Shown here in pieces: positions 16,547 through 25,181 of a DNA stretch of 64,000 nucleotides (position 1 is its first letter; each line of letters starts with the position of its first letter). A program made the translations under genes and the position numbers. This DNA is from Microvirga guangxiensis (GTDB taxonomy: Bacteria > Pseudomonadota > Alphaproteobacteria > Rhizobiales > Beijerinckiaceae), in the NCBI RefSeq assembly GCF_900102135.1, contig NZ_FMVJ01000012.1, positions 1 through 64,000 of the forward strand, in the 5' to 3' direction. Below the pieces are notes generated by a model. The model did no database searches and was not told where the DNA came from. It saw nothing but the letters and a program-made list of their open reading frames with translations.

Positions 16547-17032
16547 ATGAAGGGCGATCCAAAGGTTATTGAGTATCTCAACCGCGGCCTGCGCAGCGAG
16601 CTGACGGCAGTCAACCAGTACTGGCTGCACTACCGCCTCCTCGACGACTGGGGTTACAAGGAGCTTGCCAAGACGTGGCGCAAGGAATCCATTGAGGAGA
16701 TGCATCACGCGGATCGCTTCATCGAGCGCATCATCTTCCTCGAGGGCTTTGCCAACCTGCAGGTTCTCGATCCTCTGCGCATCGGACAGAACATCCAGGA
16801 AATTCTCGAGTCCGATCTCGCCGCCGAGTACGATGCGCGCAATCTCTACGGCGAGGCCGCGGCTTATTGCGACAGCATCGGAGACCGGGTGTCCAAGAAC
16901 CTCTTCGAAGAGCTGATGGCCGACGAAGAGGGGCACATCGATTTTCTGGAAACCCAGATCAATCTCGTCCAGCAGATCGGAGTCGAGCTCTACGCCCAGA
17001 AGCATATCGGCGGCCTCGACGAAGGTCACTGA
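16547..17032 (+). CDS. bfr: Bacterioferritin
   Basis: 161 residues, the standard length. All diiron ferroxidase ligands are in place (E18, E51, H54, E94, E127, H130) and so is the haem ligand M52. It forms a 24-subunit cytosolic cage that oxidises and stores iron. Start preceded by a GAGGGTAGG stretch. Paired with bfd upstream, followed by a strong terminator. Confidence 0.97.
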   Translation: MKGDPKVIEYLNRGLRSELTAVNQYWLHYRLLDDWGYKELAKTWRKESIEEMHHADRFIERIIFLEGFANLQVLDPLRIGQNIQEILESDLAAEYDARNLYGEAAAYCDSIGDRVSKNLFEELMADEEGHIDFLETQINLVQQIGVELYAQKHIGGLDEGH

Positions 17033-17057
17033 GGCTCAAGCCCTGCTCCATGAATTC

Positions 17058-17085
17058 AACGGCCCGCCCTTAAGCGGGCCGTTTT
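17058..17085 (+). terminator. Terminator after bfr
   Basis: Ten-pair stem AACGGCCCGC / GCGGGCCGTT, CCTTAA loop, followed by TTG and a further T-rich stretch. Also placed to end the convergent acetyltransferase transcript at 17089. Confidence 0.9.
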
Positions 17086-17088
17086 GCT

Positions 17089-19812
17089 TTAAGACGGTTC
17101 CGCCAATTTCTCGGGCTCCGCGATGGAGGCGATGGGCAGCGTCACGAGGCGCAGCTCCGGATCGTCCGGATCGATGCGTACCGAGAACCCGAGGCTCCGG
17201 CACATGTCGAGCATGGTCGTGTTCTCCCGCAGCACCTGCCCCTCCACTTCGCGCAAGCCCTCCACCTTCGCCCATTCGATCATGAGGCGCATGAGGGTCC
17301 AGCCGAGGCCAATGCCTTTGAGATCGGAACGCAGGAGAATGCCGTACTCTCCCGTTTCATGGTTTGCATCCGCATGCACGCGGACCGCGCCCATCATATC
17401 GCCCGTGCCCGTATCGAATGCCACGAAGGCAATGGCGCGGGCGTAATCGAGCTGGGTGAGGCGCGCGAGGAAGGTGTGGCTGAAGTCGCGGACAGGCGCG
17501 AAGAAGCGAAGACGCAGGTCCTCCGGCGTGATCTGTTCGAAGAAGGCCCTGAAGGCTTCCTCGTCCTCAGGCCTGACGGGCCGGACGAAAGCCGTGCGCC
17601 CATTGCGCAAGGGGACCGTGCGCTCCCACTCCGCAGGATAGGGCCTCACCGCGAAGCGCGGATGTCCGCTGCCCTTACGGGTCTCGGGCGCGACGAGCAC
17701 GCGCGCATCCACGGCGATGACGCCGGTGTGATCGGCGACAAGCGGATTGATATCGAGCTCGCGCACCTCCGGCACATCCGCGGCGAGTTGCGCGAGCTTC
17801 ACGAGTGTCAGCGCAATCGCCCTCTCGTCGGCCGCCGGCACATCGCGATAAGCCTTGAGACGGCGCGACACGCGGGTGCGTGCGATAAGATCGTCGGCGA
17901 GCTTCAGGTCGAGGGGCGGCAGGGCGAGCGCCCTGTCGTTGATGACCTCCACCGCTGTGCCGCCGCGCCCGAAGACCACGACCGGGCCAAAGGATGGATC
18001 GTCCGCAAGGCCGGCGATGAGCTCGCGCCCCTTCGGGCGGCGCACCATTGGCTGAACAGTCACACCGGTAATCGATGCATCGGGCCGAAGACGCGCGGCG
18101 CGCTCGAAAATGTCGGCAGCCGCCTTTCGCACCGCTTCTTCCGTGGACAGATCGAGTTGCACGCCCCCGATGTCCGACTTGTGCACGATGTCCGGCGAGA
18201 GCACCTTCACCGCCACGCGCCCCCCTTCTTTCAGGAAGGGCTGCGCAGCTTTCACCGCCTCGTCGGCTGTCTTGGCCAGAAATACGGGCGCGGTGGGGAT
18301 GTCATAGGCCCTGAGCAGCGCATCGACCTCGAGAGGATCGAGCCAGCGGCGGTTCTGCGACAGCACTCCCGCGACGATGGAGCGAGCGGCCTCCGGATCG
18401 GGTGAGAAATCGTGCGGCAGGTTGTCGGGCGTTTCCATCAACTGCGTCTGCGCTTCGCGGTACCGCACGAGCTGAAGGAAACCGCGGACGGCATCGGCTT
18501 CCGTCGCATAATGCGGAATGCGCGCTGCCTCGAACACTCGCGCCGAATCCGGATCCTCTCCGATCCATGCGGCAAAGACCGGCTTCTGCCGGTATCCCTT
18601 GGCGCGGTGACGCTTGATGACCTCGGTGACGGCTCGCGCCACATCGGCCGCACCCGCAACCGCAGTCGGGACGTTCAGGATAAGGACGGCATCGTTCTCA
18701 GGATCGTCGAGCAGCGCCTCGAGCGCGCCCGCGTAACGAGCCGGATCTGCGTCACCGATGATGTCGATCGGATTGGCCTGCGACCAGGTCGATGGAAGAA
18801 TGGCATTCAGCTTTTCGAGCGTTGCCGGCGAAAGGCTGGAGAGCGTTCCACCCATGTCGATGAGACGATCCGTTGCGAGAACGCCCACGCCGCCGCCATT
18901 GGTGAGAAGCGCAAGGCGATTGCCGGGAAACGGCTTTTGCCGCCCGAGGGTCTCGGCGGCGGAAAACAGCTGATCGAGATCCAGCACGCGCAGCAGGCCT
19001 GCGCGGCGGAACGCAGCATCATAAACGGCATCGGAGCCTGCCAGGGCGCCCGTATGCGTTGCAGCGGCTCTCGCTCCCTGCGCATGGCGTCCGGCCTTGA
19101 TCACCACCACGGGCTTGATGCGCGCCGCAGCGCGCGCCGCCGACATGAACTTCTTCGCGTTGTCGATGGACTCGATATAGAGAAGGATCGCGCGCGTGCC
19201 CGCGTCGGCAGAGAAGAAGTCGAGGCAATCGCTGAAATCCACATCGATCTTGTCGCCCAGCGAGACGATGGCGGAAAAGCCAACCTGACGCTGCGCCGCC
19301 CATTCCACGAGTCCCACCGCGACTGCTCCCGACTGGGAGATGAGCGCCAGATCCCCCGGCTTGGCATCATGGGCCGCGAAGCTCGCATTCATGCGCGCCC
19401 GCGGCGACAGAACGCCGATGCAGTTCGGACCCACGATGCGCAGGCCATAGCGCCTTGCCGCGAGTCTCACCTTGTTGGACAGGGAATCAGGGCCATAGCC
19501 GAGGCCGGCGGTCGCGATGATGGCGGCGGCCACGCCTCCCCTGCCTGCCTCCTCGATCACGCTCAACACGTTGCGCGGCGGCACGGCAACAACGACGAGG
19601 TCGGGCGTCTCGGGAAGCTTGGCGATGGAGGGAAAGCAGACCCTGCCCTCGATCTCCCTGTGGTGCGGATTGACAGGGTAAAGCGCGCCCGCAAAGCCGC
19701 CTTGAATCAGGTTCTTGAGGAACGTGAGCCCGAGTGAGCCGGGCCGTGGACTGGCTCCGACGACGGCAATGGAGCGAGGCGCAAATAGCGTATCGAGCCG
19801 ATAGGTAGACAT
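17089..19812 (-). CDS. Pat-type protein acetyltransferase (acyl-CoA-ligase-like + GNAT)
   Basis: 907 residues. N-terminal CoA-binding domain (SIAVVGASPRPGSLG, residues 12-26), succinyl-CoA-ligase-like domain with the conserved histidine region THTGALAGSDAVYDAAFRR, an ATP-grasp-like domain (about 480-700; VAVKVLSPDIVHKSDIGGV, GRGGTAVEVIND), and a C-terminal GNAT domain (about 745-890; RLRFFAPVRDFSH, GIGLGWTLMRLMIEWA). This architecture matches Pat/YfiQ protein lysine acetyltransferases, which inactivate acetyl-CoA synthetase and other AMP-forming ligases, rather than an ADP-forming acetyl-CoA synthetase alone. Single gene. Confidence 0.88.
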   Translation of the reverse strand: MSTYRLDTLFAPRSIAVVGASPRPGSLGLTFLKNLIQGGFAGALYPVNPHHREIEGRVCFPSIAKLPETPDLVVVAVPPRNVLSVIEEAGRGGVAAAIIATAGLGYGPDSLSNKVRLAARRYGLRIVGPNCIGVLSPRARMNASFAAHDAKPGDLALISQSGAVAVGLVEWAAQRQVGFSAIVSLGDKIDVDFSDCLDFFSADAGTRAILLYIESIDNAKKFMSAARAAARIKPVVVIKAGRHAQGARAAATHTGALAGSDAVYDAAFRRAGLLRVLDLDQLFSAAETLGRQKPFPGNRLALLTNGGGVGVLATDRLIDMGGTLSSLSPATLEKLNAILPSTWSQANPIDIIGDADPARYAGALEALLDDPENDAVLILNVPTAVAGAADVARAVTEVIKRHRAKGYRQKPVFAAWIGEDPDSARVFEAARIPHYATEADAVRGFLQLVRYREAQTQLMETPDNLPHDFSPDPEAARSIVAGVLSQNRRWLDPLEVDALLRAYDIPTAPVFLAKTADEAVKAAQPFLKEGGRVAVKVLSPDIVHKSDIGGVQLDLSTEEAVRKAAADIFERAARLRPDASITGVTVQPMVRRPKGRELIAGLADDPSFGPVVVFGRGGTAVEVINDRALALPPLDLKLADDLIARTRVSRRLKAYRDVPAADERAIALTLVKLAQLAADVPEVRELDINPLVADHTGVIAVDARVLVAPETRKGSGHPRFAVRPYPAEWERTVPLRNGRTAFVRPVRPEDEEAFRAFFEQITPEDLRLRFFAPVRDFSHTFLARLTQLDYARAIAFVAFDTGTGDMMGAVRVHADANHETGEYGILLRSDLKGIGLGWTLMRLMIEWAKVEGLREVEGQVLRENTTMLDMCRSLGFSVRIDPDDPELRLVTLPIASIAEPEKLAEPS

Positions 19813-20002
19813 AAGGGATCCTTCGTCTCGGAGAGGACTTGGAGCGGTTCCCCAAAGCTAATGCCTAAAGCGGAGGGGTCAAATGTCCTAGATCAAAGCC
19901 TTATAGGCCAGCCACTCATAATCTTAGCCTATAAGAAAATCTGCAGTGTTATTATCATTTGGCTTTACTGGATTTCAGCATAATTCGAGAGCCTGAAAGG
20001 CC

Positions 20003-20467
20003 TTAATCTTTGATCCGATAAAAACGGAAGCTGAATAAATTTTTGTCAATGTTGGTGAGATTGACCAATCTTGCTCCCAACCCTTTTTGGATCTCTACAT
20101 CCCGCCCGGCAGAGGTAGCAATCTTCATCAGAGACAGCGGGTCAATATCGCCAACCTCGGGGTATTGAGCGAACCTAAGAGCATCTCGCATAAGCTCGAC
20201 CGCAATCGGCGCTTTGCTCGCATGAAAGGTAACGCTGAGCATTCTGACACTTTGCCCTGCATCGTCCACCAAGAAGAATACTGCGGCCAGAGGAGTTTCG
20301 GATTGGAAGCCACAGGCCCTGCCTTCGCATTTCATAAATTTGACTGAAGTCTGCGCCGCCTGCGGGAAGGACGCTCCAATCTTTGCGGGATCGTAGGCTT
20401 GAGCGTGCGCTACTCCAATGACCGCTCCATGACCGAGGAGAGCGGCAACGATCACAAACTTCAACAT
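20003..20467 (-). CDS. Exported small protein, possibly IalB-like
   Basis: 154 residues with a clear signal peptide (cleavage near VAHAQA, residue 22). The mature part contains two cysteines (KCEGRACGF), a beta-rich middle (AAVFFLVDDAGQSVRMLSVTF) and ends LFSFRFYRIKD. The cysteine pair and beta-rich body recall invasion-associated locus B proteins, but the match is too weak to name it. Downstream of the histidine kinase gene's opposite end; no operon partner visible. Confidence 0.7.
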   Translation of the reverse strand: MLKFVIVAALLGHGAVIGVAHAQAYDPAKIGASFPQAAQTSVKFMKCEGRACGFQSETPLAAVFFLVDDAGQSVRMLSVTFHASKAPIAVELMRDALRFAQYPEVGDIDPLSLMKIATSAGRDVEIQKGLGARLVNLTNIDKNLFSFRFYRIKD

Positions 20468-20532
20468 GGCAGGCCTCTTTGATCAAAGGCCTCGAATAGC
20501 ATTTCAGGAGAATATATTAAACTATATAATGT

Positions 20533-23265
20533 TTATTCCGCCAGGACCCTTGTCGGGGGAAAAATCACTTCCACGAGCGTGCCCTCATTCGGGTTGCTCG
20601 AGATCTGCAGGGCGCCGCGGTTGGCCTCCACGAGAGCCTTGGTAAGCGGAAGGCCAAGGCCGGTTCCGCCGGGCTTGCGGGAGGTTGCGATCTGGCGGAA
20701 CGGCTCGAGAGCAGCCTCGACCTCCTCCGCCGTCATGCCGATGCCGGTATCCCGCACCCGGAAGGCGACCTCGCCCCGATCCGTCATTGCCGTGGAGACG
20801 ATGACCTGTCCCCCCGCATCCGTGAACTTGATGGCATTGGACACGAGGTTGAGCACGATCTGCCGCATGGAGCGCTCATCCGCCACGACCGGCGGCAGCT
20901 TGGAAGCGAAGCTCGTGCGCATGACGATGCGGTCGCGCATGGCCTGAGGCTGGAGCAGCGTGACGCAGGACGAGACGAGGCCGTTGAGATTGACGCCCGT
21001 GAACGACAATTCGAGGCGACCTGCTTCGACCTTTGCCAGATCGAGCAGATCGTTCACAAGGCTGATGACATGGGAGCCAGAGGCGTGAACGTCGCGCAGA
21101 TATTCCTTGTAACGCTCATTGCCGATGGAGCCGAAGCGCTCCTCCAGCATCACCTCGGCGAAACCGATGATGGCATTGAGCGGCGTGCGGATCTCATGGC
21201 TGATCTTGGCGAGAAGATCGGATTTCTGCGCGCTCGCCTCCTCTGCCGCGCGCTTGGCGCCCACGAGTTCGCCCTCCGCTTTCTTGAAGGTGGTCATGTC
21301 GCGCAGCACGGCGCAGAACTTGCGGTTCTCGCCCTCGCCCACATGGCCCATGGTCATGAAGAGGGGAATGGCGCCGCCCTGTCGCTCCCGGCCCAGCACC
21401 TCGCGGCCATCGTTGAGCAGACTCGCGACGCCCGGTGAGCGCAAGCTCTCGAGATAATCCAGCACGTCCCTGTGACTCTCAGGGGCCAGCAGAACCGTGA
21501 TGGGGCTGCCCGACACCTCCCGCTGATGATAACCGAACAGCGCCTCGGCGGAACGGTTGAGGGAGAGAATGCGGCCAGCCTCGTCGAGCAGGATCACGCC
21601 ATCGGTCGCCGTGTCGAGGATCGCCTCAAGCTCGTGCACGCGGTCGTCCTGCGGCACCTGCGCATTATTCTGCCGGAAGGACCTGCGAACGAGCATGAGC
21701 TGCGCGGGCTCGCCGTTCCATTCGGCCGTCGAAGAGCGGACGGCGACGGGGATGCTCTGGCCATGGCGGGTCACCAGCGCAAGGCCGGAATCGTCTTCGC
21801 CCGTTGAATCCAAGGTCGGCGAGCCGCGGAACAGCGGCGTGAGACCGCCTTCGCTCATGATCTGTTCACTCGTCTCGTAGGCCGTCAGATCCAGAAGGAA
21901 ACGATTGGCGAAGAGAATGGCCTCGTCGCGATGGACGAGAATGCCTACTGGCAATCGGTCGAGAATGCGGTCGGCATTGTCGGGCCGCGCAGGGACGGCA
22001 GATGCAGGCTCCATCCCGTCGGGTGCAGCGGCTTCATGAACGGCTTCCTCCTGCACGGCCGGTTCATCCGCAGGCGGGGTGCTGTTGGAGTTCTTTTCCT
22101 CCAGCCGCGCCCCCAATGCGCGGGCGATCTCGCGGAAGGCGTTGCGCTCGGCAGATGACAGGCTCGATGCAGGCGCGGGATTTTCCTTGGCATCGGCCTT
22201 GGGCGCTTGAGAAGTTATCTCAGGTTCGACCGGATTCTCTGGAGGCTTGGCGCTTCCAAGCGCCTCCGCAACCCGGTCGCGCAGATGAGTGAACCAGTTT
22301 TCATCCTCGGCTGGGGCAGCCTCGGTTTCATCCTGTTCGTCGTCCTGGATTCTCTCCGGCGGAGCGAAAGGAAGGGCTGCATCCGTCAGGAAGGCCTCAA
22401 CATTGGAATCGGCGGGAGGATCGTTCGGCAGCTCGCGCCTGCGCCTCTCGTCCATGCGCAGCAATCCGAAGCCGCGGAAGCCGATGAGCTCACGTCTCGG
22501 GCCGAAAACAGGCATGCCGCCCCAATCGACTGGCACTTCCATGGGCTCGTCGTCCATCGCCCAATAGATCGTGCGGCCGCTCCAGGTTTCACCGCGTGCG
22601 AAGAGAGCGGCAATCACCCCTTCCGGATCGGAGACGAAGGTGCGTGTCAGCTCATCCCAGGATCGCCCGACGATGTCCCCTGCCCGCTCGCCGACAGCTT
22701 GCGCCAGAACGGGCGACACTTGGGTGAACCGTGTCTCCGGGTCCGCGTGCCAGACGAAGCGCAGGGAACCGCGCGGCTTTTCCTGCGGATCGGGTGTCTC
22801 TTCAGGTTCCTTGGCCGGCGCCCCCGCCTCGGAAAGCGTTTGGTGGTCGGGCGCAGGAACTGACGCGCTTGGCCGCTCAAAACCTGCCGGGACAGGTCCG
22901 AGAAGCGCTGTCACGAGAACCTTGTCCCCGTTCTCCAGCACAGCCAGACGACAGGCGCAGGGGACAGGCTGCCAGGGGCGGAGGGGGTTGAGACGCAGCC
23001 GCTCCAGGCGAGCCCCTTCCCATGGAGCGCCTCCGGCAGCCAAAGCCTTCAGGCGGTCGCGGGCGCGAAGGTCGGGGCTGAGGCCACCCGCCCTATCCGT
23101 GAAAGCCTCTCCCAACCCTTCCGCAGCCGGGGAGGCCCAGAGCAGCTGTTGAATATCGGCATCCCAGACGAGCACAGGCGCTTCGGCCCTGGCCATCAAG
23201 GCCAGATCTGGCTCTGCGGCGAGCCGCGCGATCAGCGCTTCGTACTGGTTGGGAGCCCCGTTCAT
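20533..23265 (-). CDS. PAS-domain sensor histidine kinase (PleC/PdhS-like)
   Basis: 910 residues, no transmembrane segments. PAS-like domains at about 25-120, 175-270, 430-530 and 545-660, separated by an acidic proline-rich linker (280-425). The kinase core is intact: phospho-acceptor H690 in KISHEIRTPLNAIIGFAEVM, N-box NLVSNAIKF, G1 box DTGIGM and G2 box GGTGLGL. The dimerisation-helix sequence and FGSIGNERYKEYLRDVHASG insert resemble the PleC/DivJ/PdhS family that controls DivK and polar development in Alphaproteobacteria. No response regulator is adjacent. Confidence 0.9.
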   Translation of the reverse strand: MNGAPNQYEALIARLAAEPDLALMARAEAPVLVWDADIQQLLWASPAAEGLGEAFTDRAGGLSPDLRARDRLKALAAGGAPWEGARLERLRLNPLRPWQPVPCACRLAVLENGDKVLVTALLGPVPAGFERPSASVPAPDHQTLSEAGAPAKEPEETPDPQEKPRGSLRFVWHADPETRFTQVSPVLAQAVGERAGDIVGRSWDELTRTFVSDPEGVIAALFARGETWSGRTIYWAMDDEPMEVPVDWGGMPVFGPRRELIGFRGFGLLRMDERRRRELPNDPPADSNVEAFLTDAALPFAPPERIQDDEQDETEAAPAEDENWFTHLRDRVAEALGSAKPPENPVEPEITSQAPKADAKENPAPASSLSSAERNAFREIARALGARLEEKNSNSTPPADEPAVQEEAVHEAAAPDGMEPASAVPARPDNADRILDRLPVGILVHRDEAILFANRFLLDLTAYETSEQIMSEGGLTPLFRGSPTLDSTGEDDSGLALVTRHGQSIPVAVRSSTAEWNGEPAQLMLVRRSFRQNNAQVPQDDRVHELEAILDTATDGVILLDEAGRILSLNRSAEALFGYHQREVSGSPITVLLAPESHRDVLDYLESLRSPGVASLLNDGREVLGRERQGGAIPLFMTMGHVGEGENRKFCAVLRDMTTFKKAEGELVGAKRAAEEASAQKSDLLAKISHEIRTPLNAIIGFAEVMLEERFGSIGNERYKEYLRDVHASGSHVISLVNDLLDLAKVEAGRLELSFTGVNLNGLVSSCVTLLQPQAMRDRIVMRTSFASKLPPVVADERSMRQIVLNLVSNAIKFTDAGGQVIVSTAMTDRGEVAFRVRDTGIGMTAEEVEAALEPFRQIATSRKPGGTGLGLPLTKALVEANRGALQISSNPNEGTLVEVIFPPTRVLAE

Positions 23266-23342
23266 GGCGGCCTCGATCTTGCACCTATAGGGTTGACCTT
23301 ATTCAAAGGTTTTAGACCAATGTTGGCAAGGAGACAGCAGGC

Positions 23343-23395
23343 TTGAGACCTTGAATCCTTTTACTTTGTGGTAACCTTAATGGGTCAGGTCTCAA
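23343..23395. repeat. Spaced inverted repeat upstream of phasin genes
   Basis: TTGAGACCT (23343-23351) and AGGTCTCAA (23387-23395) are perfect complements 35 bases apart, in the divergent region between the kinase gene and the phasin operon. Might be a two-site operator; no known regulator recognised. Confidence 0.35.
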
Positions 23396-23407
23396 AGCAG
23401 TTGATTT

Positions 23408-23436
23408 TGCACCGCACAATGTGATATTGCACTGCA
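23408..23436. promoter_or_regulatory. Tandem PhaR-like operator sites
   Basis: TGCACCGCA (23408-23416) and TGCACTGCA (23428-23436) both fit TGC-N3-GCA and their starts are exactly 20 bases apart, about two helical turns. Both are followed by CAATG. TGC-rich sites of this kind are bound by PhaR, which represses phasin genes until polyhydroxyalkanoate accumulates. The second copy lies 24 bases before the phasin ATG. Confidence 0.6.
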
Positions 23437-23459
23437 CAATGACCTCAGAGGAGCGACAC

Positions 23460-23846
23460 ATGGCGACCAACCCGAACCAGAATCAGAATTACGAAATCCC
23501 GGCTGAAATGCGCGATTTTGCTGAGAAGAGCGTCGAGCAGGCCCGTAAGGCCATCGACGGCTTCATGAGCGCCGCCCAGAAGACCGTCGATACCTTCGAG
23601 GGCTCTGCGAACACGGTGCAGGCCAGCGCCACGGATGCCACCCGCAAGACTTTCTCCTATGCCGAACAGAACCTGAGCGCAGCGTTCGACCTCGCCCAGC
23701 GCATGGTTCGCGCCAAGGACATGCAGGAAGCCATGCAGATCCAGGCCGAGTTCGTCCGCACCCAGTTCGAGTCGATGCAGACCCAGATGAAGGAATTCGG
23801 ATCGCTCGCCCAGAACGCCATGAAGCAGCCTGGCTCGAAGAAGTAA
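23460..23846 (+). CDS. Phasin family protein
   Basis: 128 residues from MATNPNQNQNYEIP, with GAGGAG at a good distance; a longer frame (23421) is unlikely. Mostly amphipathic helix with the phasin pattern (EMRDFAEKSVEQARKAIDGF, AFDLAQRMVRAKDMQEAMQ, QAEFVRTQFESMQTQMKE). Phasins coat polyhydroxyalkanoate granules and control their size. A second phasin follows 35 bases later. Two PhaR-like sites lie just upstream. Confidence 0.92.
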   Translation: MATNPNQNQNYEIPAEMRDFAEKSVEQARKAIDGFMSAAQKTVDTFEGSANTVQASATDATRKTFSYAEQNLSAAFDLAQRMVRAKDMQEAMQIQAEFVRTQFESMQTQMKEFGSLAQNAMKQPGSKK

Positions 23847-23881
23847 TCGCCTTCTGCCCCGAACCTTCGCGAGGAAGCACG

Positions 23882-24382
23882 ATGACGGAAACCAAGACGA
23901 CAAGAACCCGCAAGCCCAAGAGCGCCCCGAAGGCTGATCTTATCGCGCTGGCGGCAGAGCCTGTCGCTGACGTGACGACGGTCGAGCAGGCTGCAGAAGC
24001 CGCGCCTGTTCTGGAGCCCACTGTCTCTACCACGTTAAAGATAGAGAAGAGTGAGCCTTTTGCATTCTCCCTTCGCGATCAGGGGGAAACGATCCGCCAA
24101 GCCGTGCGTGAGACGGTGGTCACCTCCGCTCAAGGTGCTCTCGAGGTGAACGACAAGATCATTCAGGCTCTGAACGATCAGGGGCATGCGGCTCTCGACC
24201 TGTGGCGTGCGACCATCGACAGCTCTCGCCAACCCGGCGCCTTCAATGTCCAGTCGGGCGCTGCGCGGCAGGCTTTCGAGACGGTTTCCGCTCAATGGAA
24301 GGACGTCGCCGAGACCACGGCCCGTTGGATGACGAAGAGCGTGGAGCCCCTTCAATCGGCTCTGCTGCGGCAAACGCGCTGA
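23882..24382 (+). CDS. Second phasin-like protein
   Basis: 166 residues with a lysine/arginine-rich N terminus (TKTTRTRKPKSAPK) followed by an alanine/valine-rich linker and a helical phasin-like domain (about 85-165; NDKIIQALNDQGHAALDLW, FETVSAQWKDVAETTARW). Cotranscribed with the first phasin. The basic N terminus recalls granule proteins that touch DNA (PhaM/PhaF-like), an idea only. A terminator hairpin lies at 24415-24446. Confidence 0.82.
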   Translation: MTETKTTRTRKPKSAPKADLIALAAEPVADVTTVEQAAEAAPVLEPTVSTTLKIEKSEPFAFSLRDQGETIRQAVRETVVTSAQGALEVNDKIIQALNDQGHAALDLWRATIDSSRQPGAFNVQSGAARQAFETVSAQWKDVAETTARWMTKSVEPLQSALLRQTR

Positions 24383-24414
24383 TCGTCTGCTACCGAAAGC
24401 AGGCCCCATGCGAT

Positions 24415-24446
24415 AAGGCTTGGTCATGACTGACCAAGCCTTTTTT
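24415..24446 (+). terminator. Terminator hairpin overlapping the Nudix start codon
   Basis: Perfect 12-pair stem (AAGGCTTGGTCA / TGACCAAGCCTT) with a TGAC tetraloop, followed by TTTT to complete a T6 run. It is 32 bases after the phasin stop and looks like a textbook terminator. The ATG of the next gene (24426-24428) lies in the stem-loop junction. Confidence 0.85.
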
Positions 24447-24884
24447 CATGCCCCCTTCCCGGTTCCTGCCGTAATTGCCGTCGTCATTCACGAGGGGCGT
24501 GCGCTCCTCGTGCGTAGAGCCAATCCCCCGGATGCGGGGCTTTGGGGCTTTCCAGGCGGGAAGATCGAGTTTGGCGAGACGGTTGCAGATGCCGCCGCGC
24601 GAGAGCTTCTGGAAGAAACGGGCGTCAAAGGTGAAGCGCAGGATGTCATCACAACGCTCGACATCCTCGTGCCGTCGGACGATGGCACCATCCGGCAGCA
24701 TTATATCCTGATCGCCGTGCGCTGCCGCTGGCTCTCCGGCCTTCCGCAAGCGGGCGACGATGCGCTCGAGGCATGCTGGTTTCCGATCCACGATCTCGAT
24801 CCGGCAAGCCTTCCCATGAGCGCGAATGTCGACGAGATCGCGCGGCGGGCGGAGGCCATGAACCGTCTCTCCAGCATTCCCTAA
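24426..24884 (+). CDS. NUDIX hydrolase (MutT-like)
   Basis: 152 residues with an intact Nudix box, GKIEFGETVADAAARELLEE followed by TGV (about residues 39-61), preceded by the strand AVVIHEGRALLVRRA and LWGFPGG. Similar to MutT/ADP-ribose pyrophosphatase-type enzymes that clean up nucleoside diphosphate derivatives. Its only ATG lies inside a perfect terminator hairpin with no Shine-Dalgarno; TTG at 24420 is the alternative. No other in-frame start precedes the conserved strand, so initiation here is unusual. Confidence 0.85.
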   Translation: MTDQAFFHAPFPVPAVIAVVIHEGRALLVRRANPPDAGLWGFPGGKIEFGETVADAAARELLEETGVKGEAQDVITTLDILVPSDDGTIRQHYILIAVRCRWLSGLPQAGDDALEACWFPIHDLDPASLPMSANVDEIARRAEAMNRLSSIP

Positions 24885-24907
24885 ACGGCTGGCATCAAAC
24901 AAGAAAA

Positions 24908-24941
24908 AAGCCCCGCCATATGGCAGGGCTTCAAGTTTTTA
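24908..24941 (+). terminator. Terminator after Nudix gene
   Basis: Stem AAGCCCCGCCA / TGGCAGGGCTT with one C-A mismatch and a short loop, then TCAAGTTTTT. An A-run precedes it. Confidence 0.8.
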
Positions 24942-25031
24942 TGTCTCTAAACTTTGACTTGGTGAGGTCTAACTTACCAGCCCATCTCTAAGCGAAAGAT
25001 CTGCCGCAGCAATCACGCGAACGGCTTATGG

Positions 25032-25056
25032 TTTATGAACAGTAAACGTTCATAAA
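25032..25056. repeat. Perfect inverted repeat upstream of beta-barrel gene
   Basis: TTTATGAAC and GTTCATAAA flank a seven-base centre (AGTAAAC). It lies 126 bases before the beta-barrel gene in an AT-rich stretch, where a regulator of the promoter could bind. No regulator recognised. Confidence 0.5.
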
Positions 25057-25181
25057 TCGTCAAGCATGACGCCAGCAAATACAGGCAATCATATTGCAGA
25101 GGTACCCCTTTGGAGCTTATTAAGCCGGGACAGGCAAGAACTGCCTAGCGTGCTTCGATGTTCAAGAACGGAATAAATGTA

